A DNA stretch of 64,000 nt from positions 39,891 to 103,890 of the forward strand of contig SIJG01000219.1 of NCBI GenBank assembly GCA_023374025.1. The letters are read 5' to 3'. Position 1 is the first letter of the stretch. Each line of letters opens with the position of its first letter. This stretch comes from Heterodera schachtii. Its lineage: Eukaryota > Nematoda > Chromadorea > Rhabditida > Heteroderidae. The position numbers were made by a program, and so were the translations under genes. This document shows, one piece after another, positions 45,734 through 57,268 of the stretch. The notes under the pieces are model-generated. The model did not search any database. It was not told the DNA's origin and worked only from the letters and a program-made list of their open reading frames with translations.

Positions 45734-46576
45734 TCATTTGTACAAAGGCAAATTGCCAAGCAATGGCTTCAGCTTTTGTTTCGGCATCGGCTTCACCGCA
45801 ACACAAACAGCCATGCCATCCTCGTGCCAAACTCTGTGCCCAATGCCTTCGTCAGCCAACCGTTTGGCATGTTCCAAAAGCGTTTTCTCATCTGGCACCT
45901 TAAGGTTTAGAAATGATCAAAAAACTAATTCACCAACAATATCTTCTTTTTTCAAGTAATGAAAATGAATTTATTTGAATATTAAATCTCGAAACGATAC
46001 ACATAAAAAATTGACCAAAATCCCGAAAAATTGCAAAAATATGGATATCTTTTTCAAATTAGTAAAAATTGCTTAATTCATTAGATATGAATCATGAAAT
46101 AGATACCAGTGATGCATGTGAACCTTTCTCGAAAATAAAATTTCGGGGATTTTAAAAATTCGGAAATAAAAATTCGAAGGCTTAAAATTTCACAGAAATA
46201 AAAATTACTTTTGACCCTTGCTATATAAAATTTTCAACAAAAAAATAATATAAATGATAGACCCTTTTGTTTATTGAATTTTTCAAGCAAAAAATTTTTC
46301 AGCAAAAGCCATTTTAAATAATTAAAAAAATATAATATTTATTAATATTTTAAAATAAATTAATTAATTTAGAGCATTTTTTCCCACCTTGAGCGTCACT
46401 TTGTGCATGTTGTCCATGTCGGTCATGTACGCGGCAACCTCCGGGTCTTCGCGGAACGTCCAAATGCATGCGGTTGCCGCGTGCGCAATTTGCGTGAACA
46501 CCGCGCCAAGGGGCCAGCGCAACACGTCGAGCAAATCGGCACGCAACAGCAAATACATGACATGGCGTTCCGTCAT
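45734..46576 (-). CDS. PTRHD1-like peptidyl-tRNA hydrolase (PTH2 fold), two exons
   Basis: Exons are 46576-46388 and 45898-45734 (TGA), phase 0, giving 117 residues. The N-terminal part (MYLLLRADLLDVLRWPLGAV, then IAHAATACIWTFREDPEVAAY) and the segment MDNMHKVTLKV match the PTRHD1 family: an R-x-DL strand, WP-LGA, a Q/H-x-AHAA helix and a KV-L strand. Exon 2 supplies the remaining fold (PDEKTLLEHAKRLADEGIGH, VWHEDGMAVCVAVKPMPK, ending LYK). Length is close to that of animal PTRHD1 (about 140 aa, with a shorter N-terminus here). Members are related to PTH2, which releases peptides from tRNA, but enzymatic activity of PTRHD1 itself is uncertain. The intron (46,387-45,899) has good GT-AG sites. 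Confidence 0.88.
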
Positions 46577-46817
46577 TTTTGAATTTTAAAAAATTGGGTG
46601 CCTAAATACCCATATTAAAGAGTGTTACAATTAGAGCTCGACACATTTGAAAAAATTCTGGACCTAGATTTCCTGGATAAAAACCCAGGAAAATCCAGGT
46701 TCATGAAAAATCCAGGCCTGGGTCCACTAGGTCTCTAGGCCTACCTCTACTTAAAAAAAACACAGAAGAGCGGTTTACTTCAATTCTTTTATTCTAAATG
46801 ATAGGCATGGATTTTTA

Positions 46818-47202
46818 CGGTGGGGGTCGGTTTAGTACGGGCCGTTTTAGTACGAACGCAAGTTTTTGGCTATAACTTTTTTCTTTGCCAACCAAATCCA
46901 ACATTTTTAGTATCGTTCGATAGCCCTAAGTGTCCTCTATTAATCTGCAAAATTGCGAAAAATTTTGTTAAGGTTCAAAAAAGTTATGGCCAGAAAAATT
47001 TAAAAAACCAGATTTTCCAACTTTTTTGGCTCAAACTTTTTTTAAACTTAACAAAATTTTTTGAAATTTTGCAGGCTAATAGAGCACTCGAAGGGCTCTC
47101 GAATGATATCAAGAAAGTTGGATTTGGATAACAAATAAAAAAGTTATAGTGGAAAAATATGCGCTCGTACTAAAACGGCCCGTACTAAACTGACCCGGTC
47201 CG
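46818..47202. mobile_element. Foldback element F1, 385 bp, 9-bp target duplication
   Basis: Arms of ~150 bp: the left begins CGGTGGGGGTCGGTTTAGTA and the right is its complement, ending ACTAAACTGACCCGGTCCG. Only ~80 bp separates them. The direct repeat GGATTTTTA flanks it (46,809-46,817 and 47,203-47,211). Long inverted repeats and a 9-bp duplication are typical of non-autonomous Mutator-like elements. The inner arms contain ATAACTTTTTTCTTTG, AAATCCAACATTTTTAGTAT and TTCGATAGCCCT, a core shared with F2 and F3. Confidence 0.9.
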
Positions 47203-47211
47203 GGATTTTTA

Positions 47212-48508
47212 GGTACTTAATCGTAAAAAAAGTGCTATAAAGAGCAAAAACAAAAAGGATTAAACCCCAAAGGTGCTAAAAAAAAGCTTGAAGTTCAATT
47301 AAATTTGGTTTTATAATACCTAACTTCTGGGCTAAAAGCAATAAACAAAAAATAAATTCTTGAATATACTCGAAAAAAAGAGCTAAGTTGCATTTTCTAG
47401 TTGTAAATTTTTTTGTTTTATTAGTCTGAGATTTGCTTAAACTGAGAATCGTCATTGATTGGACGACTAAAGTGCTCTAGAGCTAATTAATTTGCTCCTT
47501 CATAATTAATATTTAAGTAAATTATGGTTAATTTTTTTTTGCCGGGGATGGGGTAATTAAGTTAAAGACTAAAATTAGTTTTCTAAATTAAAAATTAAAA
47601 AAAAATTTTTTTGTGAAGCAACACAAACCAGTAAAAATATTCCAATTTATGAAATATTAACTATATTTTAATTTTACATTTTAAAAAGCACCCCTTAAAG
47701 AAAAGTGTTCTCCAATGTCCCCCCTATGCACACATTTTCATTCGCTCTATCATCTCTCTCTATCCATTCATTTTGTTTAATCCCATTCACTAAATGAATC
47801 GATGAAATTGATTTTTTTTGCGTTTTTTTTGGGCGGGGAGGAGGAAGAGTTTATCTCTTCTCTTCTCTCTTCTGCCCATCATCATTCTCATCCACAATTT
47901 TTAGCCTACAAGTTATTATTTTCATCATTTTGTTGTTCACCAAAATGTAGTTTCTTTTTTCGCCGTTATCTAATTAATTATTAATTGAGGAGCAACAGAG
48001 AAGTGTTCGTTGATCAACTCTCACTCTATATTCCTTGCTTTTTGTTTATTATGTAATTTGGGAGGGTTTGCTCTCCTCTAATTGCAAAAAAATTTCTAAA
48101 TTTGAGCATAATTTGCTGATGATTTGCCCAAAAATTATCGTCGTTTTCAAAATTTTACAAAATTCTAGCGTGAGAAAGTTCTAGATTAAAAATTTCAATT
48201 TTATACGCTATTTATAAATAAAACTCTATTTTTTTATGATAATAAAAATTAAGAAATTAACCAACCATCCTTTATAAAGGACAATTTTAGAAATAAGGAC
48301 AATTTATAATTACGATTTTTACTGATAATTAATTATGTTAGCAAAATTTACCCTTCCTTTAAAAAGAAAGGACAATCTTAGAAATAAGAACAACTATTTA
48401 TTTATAAACATTGCTTTTCAAAATAATATAAAATTAACTTATTTTTTTTATCAAGACCACATTATTAAAGCCTAAAATATTAAAAAAAAACTATCCATCC
48501 AATTTAAA
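47212..48508. other. Gene-free stretch upstream of LAMP
   Basis: No gene is supported. Pyrimidine-rich sequence lies at 47,745-47,880. The region presumably includes the LAMP promoter; I recognise no specific site. Confidence 0.5.
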
Positions 48509-51500
48509 ATGGCTTCTCCTTCACAAGGTTTAAATACGGGGGAGGGAGGCTGAGGGTGTAAAAAAAAATTAATTTAATTAATATTTTAATAAAAAATATT
48601 TTACAAAAAGTTTGCTCCGCCTTAGGCCGAGGTGTGTCGACCATCTTTTACAGTCTGGCTGTGTGCTATTTCGGGCTTTTGTTTCTCGGCACTGGCCACG
48701 CCTTGATGCTGGGTGTCAAAGATCACCGAATGTATTGCGTTTTGCTCCAGGCAAACATCACCGGAATTGTACAGTACACTGACGAGGTACTGTAGAACTA
48801 TGTACTGTATACATTGGGAAAATGATCTCTTCCTTTTCACTAAAAACCCCGAATTTTTACAACAAAAATTCGAGATTGGATGCTTTCGAGTTAAAAATTT
48901 CTCTCAGGCTTTTGAAAGATTCCGAATTTGAAAATAAAAAATTATGGTTTTCTTTGAACAATTTTTAATAATGCTCTAAGTCGAAACCGCTTTAAATTTG
49001 GACATTAATTATGACAAAAATTTAAAAAAAAGGAAAAGTGGTCCAAATTTTTTTTAAAAGGAAAAAATGATCCAAAATTTAAAAAAAAAGAAAAAATAAT
49101 TCAAAAATTAAAAAAATTCTTTCTTTTTTAATAATTAATCTAAAATGTCAGAAAAATGTGAGCCGTTCATCAAATTTCACTGTGCCAAATGGCGAGTCCA
49201 CCAAAATTGCCTACCCGGGCTCGGCCAAAATGCCCAGCCATTGTGGCCAACACCAACAGCAAATGACCATCGAATTTGTGCCGGATGGCTTCAACCACAC
49301 CGAGTTGGAAGCTGACAATACTTGGTACGAGAAAATATGGGTTTTTGGAGTTATGCCAATGTTTGCTGGATTTTCACCGAACTAGGCCATCCCATTTAAC
49401 CAGGCCTTGATTTTCATCGACCTTGACCTAGATTTTCATGGGATTTGGGCTGGGTTTTCCTCGGACGTGTAACTCATTAATTATTTGTCCAAAATGAATG
49501 GATTTTGATATCTTCCGATAGCTCTAATTGTAAGGTGTTCTTTATTAGCATGTAAAATCAAAATTTTAAATTTCAAAAATTTATGACTTAAATATTCGAA
49601 AAAACCGGTTTTTAGAAATAAATTTTTTTTTTACAAAAAAGCAAACCTTTTTCTCATTCAATTTGGATAGAGCATGTACTAGTTTTTTTATTAAAATATT
49701 GTAACAATTGAATAATATTAATTCGTTAATTTGTTCATTTTCAAATTTGAAATTCCCAATTAAAAAGGTATCTGACGCTCCAATTCAACCGCACTGGCAC
49801 AAAGGAACAGGGCACTTTTTCGCTGGCCAATTACACACTGGATGTTCGCTTCTTCAACGTGCAAAATGCTTCATCCCATTGTATAGCATAATTAGCAAAC
49901 AATTAATTTTTCAAATACACCAAATTTTTTGCTTGCCAATTAATTGTCTTAATTTGCCAATTAAAAATCATTCAATTACGGACGGACCCTACCAAAAATG
50001 GCGCAATTTTCAGCAAATTTGCATTTTTGCTTCCTCTCCACGGCGCTTAAGAGAATGTGGCCGTGGCCTTTTTCAAGAAATTTCTTTGATTTTTTGGGTC
50101 CCGACTCTCGGGTTCTCGAATATTTAAGGGCTCACTTTTTGACTCTTGCCAATTACGAGAGGGGACAGAGGAAATTTCAATTAAATTTCGGCTTGAGGGG
50201 CCAAAAAAGGAATTTGTGAATTAGGTTAAAAATAATAGGAGAAATTAAAAAAAAAAAGGAAAATATTTTGGATTTTTAATTGTCAAATTTTCCATATTCA
50301 TTCAGACAATGGCACTTATTTGTACGCGAAGGCGCCCAGCTTTAAGCCGGAATGGAGCGCAACAGTGCAAAACGGACAGCCAAATATGTCACTGCTTTTT
50401 TAAAAATAAATAATTAAAACTTTTTTTGGGAAAGCAAACTAAAACAATAAAAAAAATTCTTACTTCTAACATTTGCGGTACTGAAAATTTGTGGTTGCGG
50501 GCCGCAAATTTCCGAGAATTGGCCTTAAGAAATCGGCCGCAAATGATTTTTTTTACGAGTTTTTTGAATTTTTAGGTTTCGCTCTTAATACATTTCAATT
50601 TTAAAATTTTGAATTTCATGTAAAAAAAAAAAGAATCTATTCCAGTTTACACGTCCAATCAATGTTTACGCGTCCAATGAGTGACCACCCTCACTTTTTT
50701 AGATCATAATTTTTTGTTACTTGATTAATCCAAACTTATGAATTTCGGGTTCTCACATTGCAATTTTTTTCTTAATGCAAGTATTTGTTTTTTTTCTTGT
50801 AGTTATAAATTCCCTAAACTTTAAGCTTTCGATTGATACCAAGAATGTATGGATTGACCAAGTAACAAAAAAGTTATGATCTAAAAAAGTGAGGGCGGTC
50901 ACTCATTGGACGCATAAACTGGAATAGAGCCAAAAAATATATATATAAATCATCCCCTTTTTCAGCTTTACCTGCTCAAAGAATGGGCTTCATTTGGGTG
51001 AAAAGTCGTCGTTGAACTTTGACAATCTTAAGGTGAAAAACAATGGCAAAATTTCTTTTTTTTTTTTTTTGTTTTTGAAAAAAGATTCTTTTTAAGGTTG
51101 TGGCATTTGCCAATGAGACGAAATTGGCATTTAACAACGAAACGGGTGAATTAGGATTTTTTTTTTTCTACAAAATAATTTTAATTTTTAGCTTTTCTTG
51201 TAAAAATTTAAAAAAGAATTTTTTGAAAAAAAAAACTAAATGGATTTTTAAAAAAGTAATAAAAAAAAATTTTTTTGAAAATTTTTGTAGATAGAAGGAA
51301 ACATTATGCATTCATTCTTTTACATATAAAACAAATTGGTAATATTTTAGCCACCGAACCATGTCTTATGGATGTTCGAACTTCCGATTTGATTCCGGTT
51401 TGCCATTTTTTTATTTATTCCATACTTTTTCAACTGGCATTGGCTTTTAAAAATCTCCTTATTATTTGAATATTATCATTTCATTGCTCACTATATAATC

Positions 51501-51949
51501 CAGTACAGCAGCAGCAGCAGAACAGATCCTACTCTGGGATTTTCCTGACAAAAAATTTTTTCCCCATTGCAATTTCGCAAAATATTTGGGATGGCATTTT
51601 AACAGGGTTTTTTGCTTTAATTATATTTTGTTCATGTTTAGTTTACCGTATTTGCTCTAATTGTCGCCCAATCTCCATTAATCCCCCAATCTCCAATTAG
51701 CCCCCTGTCTATGAGAAGGTTGAAAAATGATCCCTCAGAGCAAATACGGTAACTAAGATTATCAAGGAAATTGATTAAAAAAAACTAATTTTTTTTTTTA
51801 AATTCTCGCCTCTAATGGCACCTAATTGATTTCTCTGCCCATAATAGATCATTGTGGGCGCTTGTCTTGCCGGCCTGGTTGTCATTGTGCTGGTCGCCTA
51901 TCTGATCGGACGTGCGCGTGCCAAGCGTCAGGGCTACACATCCGTCTGA
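48509..51949 (+). CDS. LAMP family lysosome-associated membrane glycoprotein, nine exons (270 aa)
   Basis: Exons: 48509-48527, 48626-48786, 49152-49324, 49768-49880, 50306-50387, 50966-51032, 51097-51145, 51351-51397 and 51848-51949 (TGA). All junctions are GT-AG and in phase. Residues ~9-32 form a signal sequence ([20 protein letters not shown]). The luminal part is a single LAMP domain with four cysteines (44, 91, 186, 226), as two disulfide loops require, and at least nine N-x-S/T glycosylation sites. Residues 238-258 are the membrane segment ([21 protein letters not shown]), followed by a short basic cytosolic tail ending GYTSV, the tyrosine sorting signal for lysosomes. Size and layout fit nematode LMP-1. 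The 19-nt first exon is the least certain part. Three introns carry transposon remnants. Confidence 0.88.
49470..49600. repeat. Half copy of the foldback core in LAMP intron 3
   Basis: TAACTCATTAATTATTTGTCC, then GGATTTTGATATCTTCCGAT and AGCTCTAATTG, follow the same order as the inner arm of F1 and F3 (ATAACTTT, AAATCCAACA, GGTATCATTCGAAAGCTC). No inverted partner is present. Confidence 0.6.
50637..50927. mobile_element. Foldback element F2 (~290 bp) in LAMP intron 5
   Basis: The left arm CTATTCCAGTTTACACGTCC and the right arm ending GGACGCATAAACTGGAATAG are inverted copies. They also share GAGTGACC, CCCTCACTTTTTTAGATCAT and AACTTTTTTGTTACTTG. The left arm has an additional ~24 bp copy of its GTCCAAT end. 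The right inner arm holds the family core TTGGTATCAATCGAAAGC (on the minus strand). A target duplication is obscured by A runs. Confidence 0.85.
51644..51751. mobile_element. 108-bp MITE with TACCGTATTTGCTCT ends, LAMP intron 8
   Basis: Perfect 15-bp inverted ends TACCGTATTTGCTCT/AGAGCAAATACGGTA enclose pyrimidine-rich sequence. A half-related end occurs at 5,519 (TACCGTATTTACTTAAG). The target duplication is unclear; it could be TA or a longer TTAGT-like sequence. Confidence 0.8.
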
Positions 51950-53604
51950 TCGAATCAAACAAAACGGAGAGATGGACGGGGCGGACTGATTCGACTTTTG
52001 CAATTGCTCCATTTCTAATCCAACATTCACTTTTCTTAGCCTTGACATATTATTTTATTGGCATTTTTAAATGATTTGGTTTTTTTTTCTCGTTATGACT
52101 TTTGCCGTTATTAAATATTTGTGAAATTAATTTTAATGATTCAAAAATGCCATTTAAATCTTTTTTTTTCCGCCATTCATTGTTTTGCATTGCATTTGGA
52201 GGCGAGACTTAATTGAAAGTGTGCATTTCCTCCCCGATCTGAAAATTGAAAAAACAATGAATTTTTTAAGAAAACCAAAAAATTTTGAATTAATTGACGA
52301 AATGTTCGATACATTTTAAAGATTTTTTCGAATGTTTTTGCACCCATTTGGAAGTCTCTCTTTTTTATGATTTACATTTATGTGTATCACATTCATTTAG
52401 ACAAAAATGCTCGAGAATTTTTGATATTCATGGCATTTTTTTTCTAAATTCTCGAGTATTCCCTTCAGTACATTAATTATATTATCTCATTTATGACAGC
52501 ATTTGCATTGCGGAAATAAATTTATTTGGACTAATTAAAATTTTTATGAAACTTAAAAATGTAAAAAAAAGAAAAAAACAGCTCAACGGAAAAGGAAAAG
52601 AAAAGAGCTAAGCTTAAAGTGCTGCTGGGGTTTTTTAATGTGTAAAAGTGCCAATATTTTAAAAAATTAGAAATAAATATTCTGAGGGAGGGGGGTTAGG
52701 TTTGGAAATTTAAAAATTTAATGCAATTTTTCTCACCTGTGTCACCTCACAAGAGGTTTTCGAGGTCGTCGCTGATCACAAATACAACATCTATTTTACC
52801 AATTTCGAACCCCTGACCCGAACTTGAGCAAAAATTAGAAAATTTAAATTTTTCAAATTTGTTCGAAAATTTGTATGGATGATATCCTCATGGGCATCTT
52901 GCCCATGAGGCTATCTTTGGTACAAGAAGCCCTATCAATTAATTGTCCATGTACAGCTCATGTAGTGAACGGTAGAGCTGATCTGAGCCCGGATTCGTAA
53001 TCAGTACCTCAAAAACCCCCTTAAAACTTATTTTCATTAATTTCAAAAACACATTTAGAGGCTACTGAAAAGGGAACAGTTCAACTCGCCGACGCACGAC
53101 TCGCCGATTGACTAATCTTTTGTTCGTAACTTCTTTCTTTTTCTACCAATTTTTATAAAATTAATGTTATTCGGAAGCACTAAGTGTTTAGAACCTATCA
53201 TTAAGCAGATGTTAAGTGATTAAATAATTCTCCAAAGAGTTATTATCCAAAAAACTGAAAATGTATGTTAAAAGTATCCCGTAAACTAGAAGAGTACCGC
53301 TTGGGGTACGGTATGCAACAGCTGCTGGTTGGCCAATTCCCGGCGTTGAACAGTGTTCAGATCAGTTCACACGCTGAACGCTGCTGATTGATGCGCAGCA
53401 AATGGCCCGTTGTTTCGATGATCAACTGAAAATTAATAAACATTGATCATTTAAAATAAGCTGAACGATCAAATTTTAATCAAAATAATTAAAAGCTGTA
53501 TTATTTTGATCAAACCACGAAGTTGCATTGATTTAGCAAAATAAAATAAGTATTTCTTTCATGATTAGAAGAATTACATAATGAAAAGGCCTTAAACGAT
53601 CTCA
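51950..53604. other. Gene-free stretch downstream of LAMP
   Basis: The first part is probably the LAMP 3' untranslated region (AATAAA-like sites at about 52,514 and 52,672). A perfect hairpin with 10-bp stem, CTCATGGGCA-TCT-TGCCCATGAG, lies at 52,887-52,909. Copies of the motif GCTGATCACAAAT and its complement ATTCGTAATCAG lie at 52,771 and 52,992. No coding exon is recognised. Confidence 0.55.
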
Positions 53605-53612
53605 TTGATGAG

Positions 53613-54237
53613 TAGGGCGAGGATTCTTAGTTATTTAACTATTTTTTCTGCTGCTTTATTTAGACGGGAAATGCACGAAAAACACTTTTTTAGCGCGGAA
53701 ATTCTTCGTTTGAACGCCACTATTCATCACTAGGAATTACTATTTTGGAGCTTTGCCACTAAAAAAAAATTATTTTGGAAGTTGGCCACTAAAATAATTT
53801 TTTGCCACTATTTTGGCGATTCATCATTACTTTTCCACTATTTTGGCATTTTTTGGAAATTTGCCAAAAATGAAATAAAAAACGAAAAATACATCCAAGA
53901 ATCGACCTAAAAAATTCAAAAATACATCCCCTAAGAATCGATCTAAAAAAATTCAAAAAATACACCCCTAAGAATTGGCTAAGTTTTCACAAAAATTCTT
54001 CCCCCAAATTTTTTTTATTGCTTAATATTTGCTAAGAAAATGTTTTGTAACTGCAATCAGTAAATAAAATTGTTTGCCTTAATTTTAAATTATTTTCAAA
54101 TTAATAACAGCTATTTAAAAAATTACATCCCTAAATTTAGAACTTTTTCGCCACTATTTTTTCCACTATTTTGGCATTTTTTGTCATTATTTAGTTAATT
54201 ATTTTGGGGTTTTTTGCCACTAAAAATCCTCGCCCTA
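53613..54237. mobile_element. hAT-type element, 625 bp, 8-bp target duplication
   Basis: Inverted ends TAGGGCGAGGATT and AATCCTCGCCCTA, flanked by the perfect direct repeat TTGATGAG (53,605-53,612 and 54,238-54,245). The interior contains repeated GCCACTATTTTGGC-like motifs on the plus strand and no open frame of note. Ends and duplication length fit a non-autonomous hAT element. Confidence 0.93.
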
Positions 54238-54617
54238 TTGATGAGATTCACAAAAATGTTTTAAAAGAACAATGAACAACTTAATATTAATGCAAACAAT
54301 GATTAGCTTCATTTTCTGACAAACTTATCACCAATTAACGTAGTAAAAATGTGAAATCAGATCAAATAAAATTTTTGGTTCGAAAAAATCAGTGGGATTT
54401 GATCAAAATCTTTCCAAATTTGATTTAAATCAAAAATTTTTTCTAATAATGATTTCTTCAGTGACCAGCAAAATTCAATGAAGATCTTGGATCTAATGCG
54501 CTCTATCTGAGAATGTAGAACAACAAATTTTTTATTAATTTTTTTTCCGAAAATTGCCCCAAATTTGCTATAACAAAATTATAGGTCCAAAAATTGAAGA
54601 CATGTAACTTTTTTTGT

Positions 54618-54990
54618 TACTTGTATGTTTTGCTACCCCCCCCCCCCCCCCCGGTAAAAATGTCATGGCCCCGACAAGGAAAGCGCAAAGCGCTTTTCTA
54701 GGGTAGTTTTAGGCGCTGATCAAGAATCTAAAGTCAAACTGCAAAAATCTATGCTTTTGTCAATGATTTTCATCTTGATTTTGTCAAGGATTTTGCGAAA
54801 AAAGCAAAAAACGAGTTTGTTCGTGTATCAATCGATTCCTATAATCGAGAGAAATTGCATGGTACTTTTTATTTTTGCAGTTATGACGCCAGATTCGTGA
54901 TCAGCCCCTAAAACTACCTTAGAAAAGTGCTTTCCTTTGTCGGGACCATGACATTTTGAGGGGGGGGGGGGGTAGCAAAACCAACAAGTA
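54618..54990. mobile_element. Inverted-repeat element with poly-C/poly-G arms
   Basis: Left arm: TACTTG, TTTTGCTACC, a run of 17 C, then ATGTCATGG, GACAAGGAAAGCGC, TAGTTTTAGGCGCTGATC. The right arm is the reverse complement of these in order, ending with a G run, GTAGCAAAACC and CAAGTA. About 150 bp lie between. The arms contain AAGCGC-AAA-GCGCTT, a relative of the GAA-loop hairpins, and the GCTGATCA motif. No clear target duplication. Confidence 0.82.
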
Positions 54991-55066
54991 CCCTTTTTTT
55001 ATAAGATAAGAAAAATCTGAAAAATAAAAAAGGGAATTAAAACCTTTTAAAAATTCCCTCCACCGC

Positions 55067-55454
55067 GGAGTAGCTTAGTTGGGCCGGCACGGTTCAGCCC
55101 CAACATGCTTTTCCACTATAACTTTTTCGTTCTGATCCAAATCCCTTGGTATCATTCGAAAGCTCTTCCTTCACATGCTCTATTAGCGTTACAAAAAGCG
55201 AAAAGATTTTCAAGCATGGAAAAATTTTATTAAGAAAAAACTTCAAAAATTTCTTTTTTTTTCGCAATTCTCATGTATAACTTTTTTGGTAATTGTCTAA
55301 TCGCGAAGCAACAGATTAAAAAAGCTTCTAAACATGATAAGCTTTCGAATGATACCAAATATGTTGAATTTGGATGACAAAGAAAAAAGTTTTAAAAATT
55401 TCAGTGCAAAAACATGCTGGGGCCCAAACATGCCGGCCCACCTGAGGTGTACCG
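55067..55454. mobile_element. Foldback element F3, 388 bp, 9-bp target duplication
   Basis: Arms of about 130 bp with outer parts GGGCCGGCA and CCCCAACATG/CATGCTGGGG. The inner parts share the family core: ATAACTTTTT, GATCCAAAT, TTGGTATCATTCGAAAGCTC. The direct repeat CTCCACCGC lies just outside both ends (55,058-55,066 and 55,455-55,463). Length, architecture and duplication size match F1, but the outer ~50 bp are unrelated to F1. Confidence 0.88.
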
Positions 55455-55463
55455 CTCCACCGC

Positions 55464-56074
55464 CAATTTAACAGCTCAAAATTCAGACTAATTGTCGAAC
55501 CCGTACAGCCCGTGCCCTGGGGGCACATTTTTGTTTGTACAAATTGAATGCTGTCACTTTTTCTTATCCATCTTTCGTATTAAGTTTAGTATTCAAATTA
55601 GGTTAAAAATTTTCAAATTTTCATTGATAATTTACTCAACAAAAAACAGTATTATTATTTTTATTTTATTTATTTACTTTATATATATTATATAGATAAA
55701 TTATATATAATTGCTAAATTAAAATTATGGGCAATCGATGTTATATGTCGTCTTTAATAAATAATTTATTGCAGCAAAAATATTTTTATTTGTACATTTT
55801 AATGTAAAATAATAAAAAATTATTATTTCAAATCGATAATTTGCATTTTACGTGTACAAATGTGCAAAAATATTGCTTCTCGCCCACCCGCTGACGGGGT
55901 ATGCGAAATTTCTTGTCGTTTTCGTTACGCCCATTTTTCGACACTTTCTAATTTATTTTTTTATTTCGTTCTAGTCCAACAAAAATTTTTTTACTTCATT
56001 TTCGCATTTATAATTTTTTTTTTTTTCATTTCTTTTTCGTGAAAAATCTCATTTTTCAATTCAATCACTGAAAA
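55464..56074. other. Upstream region of the secreted-protein gene at 56,075
   Basis: AT-rich with no coding exon recognised. T-rich tracts at about 55,990-56,035 immediately precede the ATG, as is common at nematode gene starts and trans-splice acceptors. No acceptor can be assigned with confidence. Confidence 0.45.
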
Positions 56075-57268
56075 ATGATGAGCCTTGCTGCGTCGTCGCT
56101 CTCATGTGCCATTCTCCTCTTGGCATTTGCCAATGCCATTCATGGACTAAAGCACACATTCGGCTTTAATCCATCAGGGATTTATGTGGTTGATGTCACA
56201 TATGATAATGGTCATGTAGTGAACCTTGAAGACTGCAACAGCTCCTTTACTCTTGATTTACAGAATGATCCAACGGGAGAGAAAAGAATCAAAATTAAAT
56301 ATATATCGTTTTTGGGAGGAAATGTGGTTGGTTTTTTTTATATATATATAAAATATTAGGGGTTGGGATTTTTAGACAAAAAAAAATCGAAAAATTGGGC
56401 ACCTAAAAAGGGAAAAAAACCACCCCACCCCCCAAAATAAGCATTAAATATGCATTAAAATAGAAGGAAAACTTTTTATTATTTCTTTTATTAACGCTTT
56501 TTAGGCAGCAGAACAAATCTTTTTCAAAAAAAACAACATTATTTTGAATTATTATTTCAATTATAAATGATATTAAACAATTTTTTAATCAAAAATTTCA
56601 ATAAAAATAAATATATTTTAGGGAACCAATTTACGGATAATTTTTCAATTCTTAGGAGTGTTTTTTATCGTTTTTATTGACATTTTTTAAAAGATGAAAA
56701 TTCTGAAAATAAGCACTAAAAATTGCAAAAATGGCACAAAAATAGGTGCCTAAGCATTAAGCACATAAAAACTCCGAAATATGCATTGCAAAATTCATCC
56801 TAGAAGCTTTAAATCAATCTCTTAAAAGCTTATTTTTGTGCTTATCTGAGCGTTACATGTACTTAAATTCTATTTGCCTAAAAACACAGCACTAATAATT
56901 GTTCATCAGTAAAAAGAATTTAATTTGTTTTGAAGTATTTCTTAAAATATAAGCCCCCGGGCGTGTTTTTTACGGCACGAAATAAATTAGATAATGAACT
57001 TTTTTGGGTGTTTTAATGTATTTCCTATTTTTTTTAATTTAGCGCGTCCGTCATTCGTAAAAGACTAAAAAATAAATGTGCACTAAACCCAAAAAATCAG
57101 ATAAAATTATTTTAAGAATTAGACAAAATAACAAAAAGACAGACTGGTAAAAAAAAATTTGAATTTTTTTTGGAAAAATATTTTTTTTTGCAGCAGGAAA
57201 ATATAAATAATGAAAATATTGCTTTAAGAACCGAAGCTGTTCAGACTTATATTAATCGCAATTTTTAA
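56075..57268 (+). CDS. Small secreted protein of unknown family (exon structure tentative)
   Basis: The frame from 56075 begins MMSLAASSLSCAILLLAFAN, a clear signal peptide with a likely cut after AIHG. It continues KHTFGFNPSGIYVVDVTYDN with an N-glycosylation site (NSS) and a conserved-looking GEKRIKIKYISFLGGNV. Codon use is more balanced than in nearby AT-rich frames, which supports a real gene. Exon 1 would end at 56326 (phase 0). One acceptor (CAG, 57191-57193) opens QENINNENIALRTEAVQTYI with a stop at 57268. Alternatively this exon ends at 57238 and joins 57554-57625 (KDAEFNVKKLFEQESKHTTL, stop), also in phase. I do not recognise the family. Confidence 0.55.

Noticed and set aside
48622..48840. 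Minus-strand 72-codon frame
   Set aside because: Antisense to LAMP exon 2, which has correct splice sites and phase on the plus strand.
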